NCBI GenBank assembly: GCA_959347315.1
Contig: OY365806.1
Coordinates: forward strand, 57,371,097-57,435,096
Source of the DNA: Bimastos eiseni
Lineage: Eukaryota; Annelida; Clitellata; Crassiclitellata; Lumbricidae
Length of the DNA: 64,000 bases
Direction: 5' to 3'
Shown: piece by piece, positions 22,601-32,400 of the stretch
Layout of the letters: each line of letters opens with the position of its first letter
How positions within the stretch are numbered: the first letter of the stretch is position 1
Made by a program: the position numbers and the translations under genes
Notes under the pieces: generated by a model
Told to the model about the DNA's origin: nothing
What the model saw: the letters and a program-made list of their open reading frames with translations, nothing else
The model's database searches: none

Positions 22601-23420
22601 AGCACAAGAAAAACTAACAAACCGTAAATCGGTCATTGACCCAAGACACAAACTGAAAAATTCCAAGAAAAAATTTAACATAACATCAATAAGTAGCAAT
22701 CAGTGTTCCCAAACATAATTCCGTGCAAAAAACATTTGCATTTGTAAAAAGTGTGTGATCTAATAATTTACTCAAACCAATAACGTTTTCCAATAACTAA
22801 TAACTAACGACGTGATCTGCCAATGTCATCCCAAACTCCATCTCAAATTCAGAAATCAATGCACCATAAATGTGCAAGCCCACAACTAATTAAAGTGCAC
22901 AAATTGACCCAGCTTAAGTTCAATTGCCTCTTCATACTCTCCCTGTACCAAACTTCCTTACTAATCTCTTTTACAATCACCTCCAAAAGCTGATTAAACT
23001 TATCAAGCCAAGAACTTTTGCTAAATCATGAAAATATTGGGAGGCAAAAACCATTGCAAATCTGGTACAACACAGTATTATAAGGTCTCAAGTATTGTCA
23101 CAAAGATATTTTTGTCAATGGACAGATACATAAAAGATCATTTTAAGCAATAAATTCTAAAGGCAAGGAAAGTAAAATAAATCACTTCAAACTCAAAGTT
23201 CTTGAATCCTGAAATCAATGCCATTCAAGATTCATCATTAACCTGTTAATTGATAAATTTATGCTACACTCAAGATCCACTCAAGAACATCATTAAACTT
23301 AGAATTATTTCAAACTTATAAGGAGACAGAGACATTACTATTTGTTTAGCTATGATAATACATGTCTACAGAAATGTTAGTGTGGTGCTGCTTAGTCAGT
23401 CAAAAATGCTGAATGTCAAC
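19601..23420. other. Intergenic and probable RPA1 3' flank
   Basis: About 3.8 kb of AT-rich DNA with no supported gene. It contains a TAT/ATA simple repeat near 22240-22275. The right end probably includes the 3' UTR of RPA1 (minus strand), but I could not place a convincing poly(A) signal close to its stop codon. Confidence 0.45.
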
Positions 23421-25391
23421 TCAAACTGAACCGAGCAATGCCTCAATGTCTGAAATCACCTTCTGGTTGTATTCCGGATAGTTGATCGGACTGGCCTGAA
23501 CACAGACAGTCTTCAATCTGCTCTCGTCGTTATAAGTCTCCATCTTTGCCCTCAGCCGAAAGATGTAAGACTTGAAGTTTGCTTCAGCAAACATTCGGTC
23601 ATAGCTGGAAACATCATTTTCCTTCATCTGACCAATCTCATCCGCATTCTTTCCCAGCACAGCTTCGGCTGTATCCTGGAAACACGTTATCCACTGGTTG
23701 TCAGAAAAGTCGGCAAGATTAGCCGACAGGAGCATTCTCCACTTATAATTTGGATAGTCCTTCTGACACTTCTCGCAGCGGTAACTGCCATTACCTTGAT
23801 CAACCACCTTCTTGTTACAGTCTATCTGAGGACAAGCCTGGTACATGGAGTTTTCCTTCTTCATAAAGACAAAGGTAGCTTTTGTTGTGAAATAGTCTGC
23901 CTTGTCTTGACCAAGATTCTGTGCTTTAACATCAGCAAATGTCTTCCAGTTGGAAGCTCCAGAACTGCCGGCTCCTGTCCCACCTTCACGCTTATATTCT
24001 GTGTAATCAACAGATCTGCCAACATTGTCGAACCATCCACGAAGTCGATGGCTTTCGGGGATATCTGGGTTCAGGATGATCTGACTACTGCTCAGAGATG
24101 ACAGAGATCGGCCACCCCAGTCTGACAGTCGACAGTTACGGATCGCCAAGACAGGATTTTCACTGCCATCAAACGTCTCGGCATCATTTCCCCAGAGTGT
24201 CAGACGCACCTGGACTTTGGTTTCATCCACAAGAACCACATCTCTCTTCTTCAGTTCCTTGTTTGTCTGCTTTGTCACAATTGTTCTTATGTCATCCACC
24301 TCTTTCACGACACCAATAACGTCAATGGTGTCATTTGCTTTGTGACCTTCCAGCTGGTTTATTGCAACAAAATTGAAGGTTATTGCAGGCAGATCACAGG
24401 CATCATCACACGGTATCACCTCTGTCTCACTGGTGAACGTCATGTCATAATCGCTGTTTGTCGAAGAATATTGCTTATTGGCAGTTTTGAGAACTGCTTT
24501 GCGAATATAGTACACCTTGTTGACTTCAATCAAGTTATAAAACTTGTCCACTTCAGATTTGAAGGCAGTAGCTCTGATGTCACCAGATTCATCAAGCAGC
24601 GTCATGTCAAAAAGCGTACCTTCACCTCTTGAGTTACTCCAACTTCTGATCGCAGACTTTTGGGTAACGCGTACTCTGATCGTCCACCTGTTCTGGTATG
24701 GTGTGAGGCTGGAAATTAGGTGAACTTTTGAAGGAGTGTCTACACCAGAAGAACCAACATTAGCTGTTCCACCTCCAAATGGAGACTTGATAGCCATGTT
24801 TGCTGGTTTCTGATTACCAGCGGAAAACCCTTTACTGTTCTGTGTGTTTGTTTCTCTTTGAAATGCAGAACTGAAATTATTGACTGAGCTGACAGCAGCA
24901 GGCCTGGAATTGCGGTTAATATCAGAACCATTCCCAGAAAGTCCAGTTTTGTTTGATGACTGCACGTTAACTTGTTCCTGTTTAGACACTGCAGATGCAG
25001 CATTATTTTCTCCTCCAGCTACCCCTCGTGTTGACACAGGGTTTCCGATTTTATGCCCAACTTCTGCACCAGACGCCAAGACAGTGATTTCCAACAGAAT
25101 CAACACTCTTTTATCCGGCTGAATACAATTACAAATGTACTTGTCTAATCGTATAATAGCATTTGTATCCAACTGACCGCTGGTCACCTTGTCGTTGAGT
25201 TGAGTGGCCAACATGGCCGACGAGTTGGTTTGCTCTCCATCTGAAAGCAGAAGTCTGTATCTCTCCGGAGTCGCACTCTGACCACCCATTACTTTTTTCT
25301 GGCCCAGAACTTGCAAAAGTGGTCGCTCGTACATCTGACCACCCATGATTCCCTCGATTGCACCACTCGTCAGATTCCATCTTGCCGCCAT
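23421..25391 (-). CDS. RPA1: Replication protein A 70-kDa DNA-binding subunit
   Basis: Large subunit of the nuclear RPA heterotrimer, which coats single-stranded DNA in replication, repair and recombination. The 656 residues form: an N-terminal OB fold for protein interaction (1-118; RYRLLLSDG, SSAMLATQLN, GHKIGNPV); a Ser/Asn/Gly-rich linker (119-222); DBD-A (223-335, with aromatic positions in LFDMTLLDESG and ATAFKSE); DBD-B (336-450, including LWGNDAETFDG); and DBD-C (485-650) with a C4 zinc ribbon, C520-x4-C525-x13-C539-x2-C542. Human RPA1 is 616 residues, so this is full length with a longer linker. The frame extends 27 residues further upstream, but homology begins at the ATG at 25391 in the context AACATGGCGG, so I start there. 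No intron interrupts it, which is unusual for animals; a retrocopy is possible. Confidence 0.95.
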   Translation of the reverse strand: MAARWNLTSGAIEGIMGGQMYERPLLQVLGQKKVMGGQSATPERYRLLLSDGEQTNSSAMLATQLNDKVTSGQLDTNAIIRLDKYICNCIQPDKRVLILLEITVLASGAEVGHKIGNPVSTRGVAGGENNAASAVSKQEQVNVQSSNKTGLSGNGSDINRNSRPAAVSSVNNFSSAFQRETNTQNSKGFSAGNQKPANMAIKSPFGGGTANVGSSGVDTPSKVHLISSLTPYQNRWTIRVRVTQKSAIRSWSNSRGEGTLFDMTLLDESGDIRATAFKSEVDKFYNLIEVNKVYYIRKAVLKTANKQYSSTNSDYDMTFTSETEVIPCDDACDLPAITFNFVAINQLEGHKANDTIDVIGVVKEVDDIRTIVTKQTNKELKKRDVVLVDETKVQVRLTLWGNDAETFDGSENPVLAIRNCRLSDWGGRSLSSLSSSQIILNPDIPESHRLRGWFDNVGRSVDYTEYKREGGTGAGSSGASNWKTFADVKAQNLGQDKADYFTTKATFVFMKKENSMYQACPQIDCNKKVVDQGNGSYRCEKCQKDYPNYKWRMLLSANLADFSDNQWITCFQDTAEAVLGKNADEIGQMKENDVSSYDRMFAEANFKSYIFRLRAKMETYNDESRLKTVCVQASPINYPEYNQKVISDIEALLGSV

Positions 25392-25775
25392 GTTCGAACT
25401 TCGCAATACAACGATCACAAGAAATGGCGGGAGCAATTGAGTAACGCGGTTTACTTTCAAAGAAAATGGCAACAGCTCAATTGTTCAGTTCAGACGAAAC
25501 GTGCTTGTCACAAAGATAAGTGCCGAACACACCAACAAAACCAATAGTAGTTTTTTGAAAATTTTTAAACACTACCAAGGTGCAAAATAAACCTGTGGTA
25601 AAGCGCCTAATTACTGCAAACATCAGCAACACAACGAAAACCATAGATATTATTATATCTCTACATTGGAAATAGAAACAGAGAGCATCCAGGCTGCATA
25701 GAATTCTGGGAAATGATTTTGCTTCCGCTTGACTGTAGTACCATGGCGTAAGATATGCATAGATATATATATATA
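25392..25775 (-). promoter_or_regulatory. RPA1 upstream region
   Basis: The 384 bp between the RPA1 start and the mariner insertion should contain the promoter and 5' UTR. It ends in an (AT)n run at 25761-25775 that served as the transposon target. No TATA box or initiator is convincing. Confidence 0.35.
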
Positions 25776-27154
25776 CACGGTGATTCATTAAAAAACGTAC
25801 CTTACATAGGTTAGCATAACTCAGGTAAATGACCATTAATTTTAATGAAATTTCAGAATAATGATGCTTGATATTCTATTCAAGTGCTACATAAATCATT
25901 TGACACACCAAGCTAAAATGACGTAACGCGATTGACGAAACTAATGACGTCACGAAAATATCGCGAAAAAATGGTGTTTACCGAAGAGGATAAACAATTT
26001 GTTACATTCTTACGAAAGAATAAAAAGTACAGTGCAAAACGTTTTCTAAAAAAATTTCCTGATAAAGAGTGGACTCTTGGTGGATTAAATGCGTTACTTT
26101 CAAAGATCGACAAAACTGGGTCTTTCCATCGTCGACCAGGCAGCGGCCGCCCGCGTACGGCAGCAACAACCGACAATGCTGAAAAGGTTGAATCGCTGGT
26201 GCTCAGCCAGGAAGATATGCCGCAAACGCATCGCACACAGAGACAAATTGCTCGAGAAATAGGAATCAGTCAGACATCAGTTTGGAGAATTGTCAAGAAT
26301 GATTTACATTTGCGATGTTTAAAGAAACGACACGCTCAAGAACTCACAGCAGCCAACAAGCAAGCAAGATTGACACGTTCCCGTCAGCTACTGAGGTTGT
26401 ATCCTGCAAGCTTAGTGAATTTCATTTGGTTTACTGATGAGAAATTGTTTACTGTGGCAGCACCCAGTAACAGTCAGAATGATCGTATTTATGTCTCAGC
26501 CGGTACAAGGAAGAGAGACGTTCCAGCAAATCGTCTTTTGCGGACTCGACCAACTTTCAGCAAGTCCCTTATGGTATCTGTCTGGGTATCTGCACTCGGT
26601 CGTACGAACATCCATTTAATCGAACCAGGTGTTAAGATTAATGGACAATATTACAGAGATGTTCTACTAATGCAGGGTCTCTTGCCTGACATTCGTGAGA
26701 TAACGGAGTATTTCATCTTCCAGCAGGATAGCGCTCCTGCGCACAGAGCTCGGGAGACCGTTGCGTTACTCGAAACTGAAACACCTGATTTCATCCCGCC
26801 TAATTACTGGCCACCTAATAGCCCTGATTTGAATCCAGTGGACTATAAGATATGGAGCGTCATGCAGGAAAAAGTCTACAGAAATCGAATACATGATGTC
26901 GACGAGTTGCGTCACCGAATTGTGGAGGTATGGGATGAAATGGATCAGCGCATCATTGATGAGTCAGTCAGGCAGTGGCGTAGGCGTCTTCGCGCGTGTG
27001 TTACTGCCCGAGGGGGTCAATTTGAACATAAACTGTAACTTTCTTCCTATTCAGAACTGATTCCTCTATGTTCACTTAAAATTTTTTTGACATAAACCGA
27101 TATTTGACGGAGTTACAATTAAATATCTAGGGGTACGTTTTTTAATGAATCACC

Positions 27155-27157
<3 letters not shown>
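25776..27157 (+). mobile_element. Intact mariner-like transposon (DD37D)
   Basis: 1382 bp with perfect 26-bp terminal inverted repeats (25776-25801 and 27132-27157, beginning CACGGTGATTCATTAAAAAA). It is flanked by TA on both sides within an (AT)n microsatellite. It encodes one full-length transposase frame. Perfect repeats and an open frame suggest recent activity. Confidence 0.93.
25944..27038 (+). CDS. Tc1/mariner-family transposase
   Basis: About 364 residues from the ATG at 25944; a second ATG at 25971 gives 355. The N-terminal half is a paired-like helix-turn-helix DNA-binding region (TLGGLNALLSKIDKTGS, then a GRPR motif in RPGSGRPRTA, then RQIAREIGISQTSVWRIVK). The catalytic domain has the acidic residues in WFTDEKLF, FQQDSAPAHRA and NSPDLNPVDY. 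By my count 37 residues separate the second and third aspartates, placing it in the DD37D (maT-like) group of the IS630/Tc1/mariner superfamily. It excises and inserts the element at TA. No stops or frameshifts are present; the protein ends QFEHKL, as do related copies. The open frame extends upstream without an ATG. Confidence 0.93.
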   Translation: MTSRKYREKMVFTEEDKQFVTFLRKNKKYSAKRFLKKFPDKEWTLGGLNALLSKIDKTGSFHRRPGSGRPRTAATTDNAEKVESLVLSQEDMPQTHRTQRQIAREIGISQTSVWRIVKNDLHLRCLKKRHAQELTAANKQARLTRSRQLLRLYPASLVNFIWFTDEKLFTVAAPSNSQNDRIYVSAGTRKRDVPANRLLRTRPTFSKSLMVSVWVSALGRTNIHLIEPGVKINGQYYRDVLLMQGLLPDIREITEYFIFQQDSAPAHRARETVALLETETPDFIPPNYWPPNSPDLNPVDYKIWSVMQEKVYRNRIHDVDELRHRIVEVWDEMDQRIIDESVRQWRRRLRACVTARGGQFEHKL

Positions 27158-27190
<33 letters not shown>

Positions 27191-28040
27191 TACACCATGT
27201 GTAGTACTGTTTATTGGTGTAAAAGCAAAACGATTGCTAGACATATTTATTAGGCCCTATTCATATAGCCGCTACTATTGAGGCGAAGAGGCGCATGCCT
27301 CCTTTGAGTTTATTTTTAATTGAAACAGTTTTCCGACTTGAGCGACCTGGCTTTAACAGCGTTACAGCAGAGACGCGCTGCTGTTTGCATGATCTAGCCG
27401 GGACTCTCGCATGATTATGATGGCATGCGCAAACAAAATATGTTCATTACTAATTGTTACATTGTTGTTTCTACAATAATCTTGGGGTCAGGGATGAGAT
27501 ACAGTAACCGCGACCACTCATCTTATATGTATAACTAGGTTGCGGTGTGCCAACCTTGTATTTCTAATAAAGAAATAATCATTCCCGCCCTCTCCAACTT
27601 CCTTCTTATACCTAGTATAACTTAAGTTAATACTCGAAAAATGCAGTGTCATCCATCAACGTAAACTCAAACTTCCCGCTCACACAGACCACCACCTCAC
27701 TGCAAGTTGCCCCTCCTCCTTCAATGATATAAGAAAACTCAAAACCATGGCTTTTATTATCTTCCAACCATAAAATCACCAGAGCCACGACCATTTACTC
27801 AACTTCAATATGCTCCCCATCTTGGTAAGGTCTTATCTTAGCCTCTGAAAAGAACGACAGGGAAAACTCTTAAAAAGAGTTAAATGCCTAGCTTTAACCT
27901 CAAACATATAAATATACCTTATAAATACAGAGGAGATACCGTGTGTCCCTCTGTCCAGCGATGCATTTCCAGTCTTCAATCATTTAATCAATCAATCAAT
28001 CAAAAATATTTGATATAGACCCCTTCAAGATATCTACTCA
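27158..28040. other. Intergenic, no gene seen
   Basis: Starts with an (AT)n run (27158-27188), the right half of the mariner target microsatellite. A CAAT tandem occurs near 27985-28002. Nothing else is supportable. Confidence 0.45.
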
Positions 28041-28500
28041 TAGTCTTACAGCTATTGACTCGAAACCTTTGCCGTTGGCTCGGGGAACACCTGGGACACA
28101 ACGTTGATGGGTTCGTCAACCCCACGGACGCCCTCTTCCTGGTCTACAGGGCCAAAAACCTACAGCACACCTCCGACACACCCATAAAAGCAAAGTTTCC
28201 TTCTCATTCGCCTGGATCATGTCACCTGCGAGATATCGTACACGTAGCAGCAATACAGTAACGTTTGCACAGTCGGTCACGTGGGTATGTACTATAAACG
28301 CTATATATATACATGTATATCTAGATTCTGTGTGTGTGCCTGTCTCTCCGTTTACGCATTTGCAACTTTTACAGCTATTCACTCGAAACCCTCGCCGTTC
28401 TCTCTGGGAACACCTCGGACACCCAGTAGAGGGGTTGGTGAACGCCGCAGCCGCCGTCTTCCTCCTCTCCAGGGCCAAAAACCTGTCTTTACTCGGGTGA
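28041..28500 (+). repeat. Two diverged copies of a ~130-bp exon-like segment
   Basis: 28043-28165 and 28366-28492 align along their length. Both follow a TTACAG (splice-acceptor-like) and begin CTATT(G/C)ACTCGAAACC. In the same forward frame they encode related peptides, with EHLGHNVDGFVNPTDALFL in the first and EHLGHPVEGLVNAAAAVFL in the second, both continuing to RAKNL. The function is unknown; they could be duplicated exons or pieces of a repeat. Confidence 0.5.
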
Positions 28501-28799
28501 ACGCCGGGTGCCCCAGCTAGCATATTATATCAGTTATAATACTTAGTATCATAACTGATAACTCTTCTATATTACACAACCCCAAGCATATCTTATAACA
28601 AGCCAAGACTATACAACCATAATCTCCCACCCAAAGACCTATATCCTTGTATACAATTATTTACTAGTTTATTTAGCAATTCTATCAATTCTAACAACTT
28701 CACTATACTTTTTAAATATCTAATGTTATAATTTTTATGTTAATTGTTTTCTTAATAAAACAAATAATATAATTATGATTACAGATACTGAATTTGCTA

Positions 28800-29006
28800 G
28801 TGATTGGTAGCATTTTGGTTAGAGCAGTCAGTCTGTAACGGCATAACGCAGTTTCGATTCGCATCCGAAGTGGCCACTGTGCAGAGCCTTGAGCAAGTCT
28901 TTCTCACTGGTTGCTCTGCAATATAATTGCAGCTGTGCATGTGTGCACTTCTGAACTTCACCAGAAGGGCAAGATCAAAATGCAGTATATATTGTATTGT
29001 AATGTA
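28800..29006 (+). mobile_element. tRNA-derived SINE, copy 1
   Basis: The head resembles a tRNA: TTGGTTAGAGCAGTCAG in the box A region and GTTTCGATTCGC as box B. The body contains GAGCAAGTCTTTCTCACTGG, and the tail is TATTGTATTGTAATG. The body and tail parallel 57850-58046, which has a clearer box B. Confidence 0.65.
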
Positions 29007-29145
29007 GAGCAAGCCAGTGGAATATCGTTCTTCTTTGATGGCTTCAAAATCAGGTCATTTTGTGTAGATACTACTCAACTCTCAATTTGCCCTTCTCAAT
29101 TCTTTGTGCCAATATAAACAGTTAAAATAATAGCTCTGACTAAGA

Positions 29146-29454
29146 CAGTGGTTTTCAACTGGGTTCAGTGAAACCCTAGGTTCCATGGGCGTCGGTCCTA
29201 GGTTCCACTGCAACTTAATGTAAATTTTCTTAATTCCATTGAATTGAGAGACGAATGAGCAATGAGTCAAATTCTTCATAGCTTTCAGTCATCCTTGCAA
29301 GACACCACTATTCTATGTTAATGTTAAAATAATTAACATTATTATGTTTTTTATCCCAACATCACAAGTTACATTTACATTCATTTCTTGACAATCTGGT
29401 TGGCAAAATGCAAATGTGTATGATTCCTCAACTACAAAGGGTTGAAAACCACTG
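29146..29454. mobile_element. Short hAT-type MITE
   Basis: 309 bp with inverted ends CAGTGGTTTTCAACTGGG and GGGTTGAAAACCACTG, of the widespread hAT CAGTGGTTCTCAACC class. The flanking octamers GACTAAGA and ACCTAATA match at only five of eight positions, so the target duplication is decayed or misjudged. There is no coding capacity. Confidence 0.68.
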
Positions 29455-32400
29455 ACCTAATAGGTAAAAAAATTCTTTGCGCAGGATTCATTCACCGCAG
29501 CATATAATTCAGATTAAATAAGCAGCGCATTTGTTCGTGATCAGTAGCCAAGTGGGTTTGACTATATGACTAGTCTAAATGAATATCAGGCAATACATTG
29601 TAATCATTGCTGAAAAACTTATAAGAAATTGCCCTGTGATACCTTCGTGTGCTGTCTTTGAATAACAAACTACCCACGAAGTATAGTGTTCGTATATATT
29701 GTAATAATATGTCTGAATGCCTGAAAATGATCGATATGAATTTGGAATCAACAAAACAACTAAAGCAGCTTAAATATTAACACAGTGACAATTATTCAAA
29801 AGAAATAAATAAAATCATTTTGACTTAACAATGTACAGAGTAACACTGGAAGCAAACATTGTTCAGCTACATAGATTGTTTCCAGTGTCTTAAATTTCTA
29901 ACAGTCAAATCAACATAATTATGCACGTTTTACACAGTTCTGAAGATTTACCTGCCCAAACTCTGAAATTTTATTTCCACAATTGTTCTGCAAGTGCAGC
30001 TTGCAGACTGCATACTTTTAAAGCAGAATTAAAAAAGTGCATATTTATAATATTTATAATTATGTACGTCTTAAAGTGGCTTAAAATAATAAATTTAGAT
30101 GTTTAAATCATCATAATCTTTAAAATCATATTATGTGAAAATTTCATGAAATAATATGACTTTCATGAAATAATAGAACTTCCCAATGTAATCAATTTTA
30201 CAAACCACGTAGAACCCTGTCTCCTTCAATCAGCTGCTTTAAATCCTCTTAATTTGATATATGTTTAAATTGGAAAGTGCAGACATACACATAATTTTGG
30301 TAACTGCAAAAATTCTAGCAATCAATGGATACATTTAACTGCTACTTAATCTCTGGCAAACAACAAGAGCCACCAAATGAACCATTTCTGCTTCGAACCT
30401 ACAAACCATGTACAAGACTGTCTGAAAACCCACATGGCCGCAAAGCCCCAGATATTAAAAAAGCCAAAAAATTGCCTACGAGCATAGACAAGTAATCCAC
30501 AATGCTTCATTTAGAACCACAAAACACTGTTACATGCCAGGCCCAATCAAGTAGATTACAAACAACTTCAACGCAGAAATGTATGCTTCTTACCAAGTTC
30601 TACTTTTACTAGGCTATTTAGACAAGAGTTGTGTATAAATTGTATTCATTTACATTTGTAGCATTGAAGCTTCAACTTGGGGCCCGATTTCAGCGGCCAT
30701 CAACCAACCTGCTTGTTTGCTTTGGTAAACCATTATCTTTCTGAATCTGTACTTTTCACTTTTGAAAGTTCAATCAAAGACCCCTTTTTATTCAAAGAGC
30801 AATGCAAATTATTACAAATATCATCAAGCCTTAATCTAAGAAATGCATATTTCATAAGGACTTATTCCATGTTCTTTTGCAGTTAACGAGTATTGATTGT
30901 AATTATCTAGAATAATCCCTCATATGCAAGCAGAAGATACAGCTTGCTTAGAAACTGCATAGCTTCTTGTTGTCAAAGAAAGACCAGGAAGATATGACGG
31001 CACTCGGACAATCTCACCATAAATTTTGCAAAACACAAATTCGAGATCCAAAAAATTTATCTGAATTCCAATTTATAACAAGACAAAACCATGAAAAAAT
31101 GGCCAATACCCAAAAAAAGGATTCACACAAACAGAATCAATTTAAGTTTAATGAATAAAGTTTACAGATTTTAGTCACAGGATAAAATTTAAAACGATGG
31201 TAAAGCAGGACTTTCATTTGTATTTGCTAGTAAATATTATTATTCATTCATTACTGACTCAATCAATACTGAAATCAAGACTACACAATTTATATTAGAA
31301 CTATATATTTTTCAAACGAGTCATTCCAGTGCAATGTATGTGTACACTTGTTTGATATCTATTGGTATCGTATATATGTACAATTGTACATACATAAACT
31401 ATGCAATGTGAACTACGTAGGGAACTGCAGCAAACGATGGTCTTCACGACAAAAAATTGCATAACATTAGATACCATTACTTAGCAGTATTTAGAGTGAA
31501 TTTAACAAAGATCAGCAGCAGCAGCTAACATAAAGAACACAGAGACACACAGACACACAGACAGGGACACAGACAGGGATATGAACATGTCAGGAAACGA
31601 AGCATCGACAAAGCCACAGAAATAATACTTTGGTAGTAAAAGCAACTCGATTTAAACCAATAAAAAAACAAATCACATTTATGCATATTATCCAGCTAAA
31701 ATATTATGGCCACATTCTAGGGTTGATAATCGAGCTACAACTAAACACAGACAACAGAACTACATAATTATATACATAGAAACATATATACGATATATAT
31801 ATGTATATATATCATAATCTAGTTTGTAAAGATTAATACACGTCTATCGTGTCTCATAATGCATTTAATAAATTTACTCTTAATTTATTCGATATATATA
31901 TGTGTCATCAGCTACGTGAAGATTTTGGTTTTTTATAAATATAATAGATAACGTCGGTGATTCAACGTCACGTGAAAAAATCTGTGATGCAAAATAATAC
32001 CTACTAATTAATTAATGTAACTTTGACAAATATGTACATTACTCATTTGCAATACATGCGTGATAGATATTAGGTAATTATATAATGCATAATAAACATT
32101 TAATTTTATGTAGAGAAATCGGTAACAAAAATACACTCTGTGAACAACTCATATAAAGGTGCAACATCTCAACAATACGTTATGCAATTGTTGGCTACAA
32201 AATCCAAGAAAATAGGCTTACATAAAGCCAGCCTCAACACCTTCTCCTTACCACCGATGCACTAGTTAAATGAATGAGACATTGTTCAAGAAGCATGCAT
32301 TACAAAATGGATGATGAAGCGTACAAAAGATATTGAATGCTGTCTAAACCGTACCTCAACTTGAAATGTTTCTTCATAATGAGATATGTATAGTACATTT

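Noticed and set aside
23421..25472. RPA1 starting 27 codons further upstream
   Set aside because: The extra residues have no RPA1 similarity; homology begins at the ATG at 25391, which has a good context.
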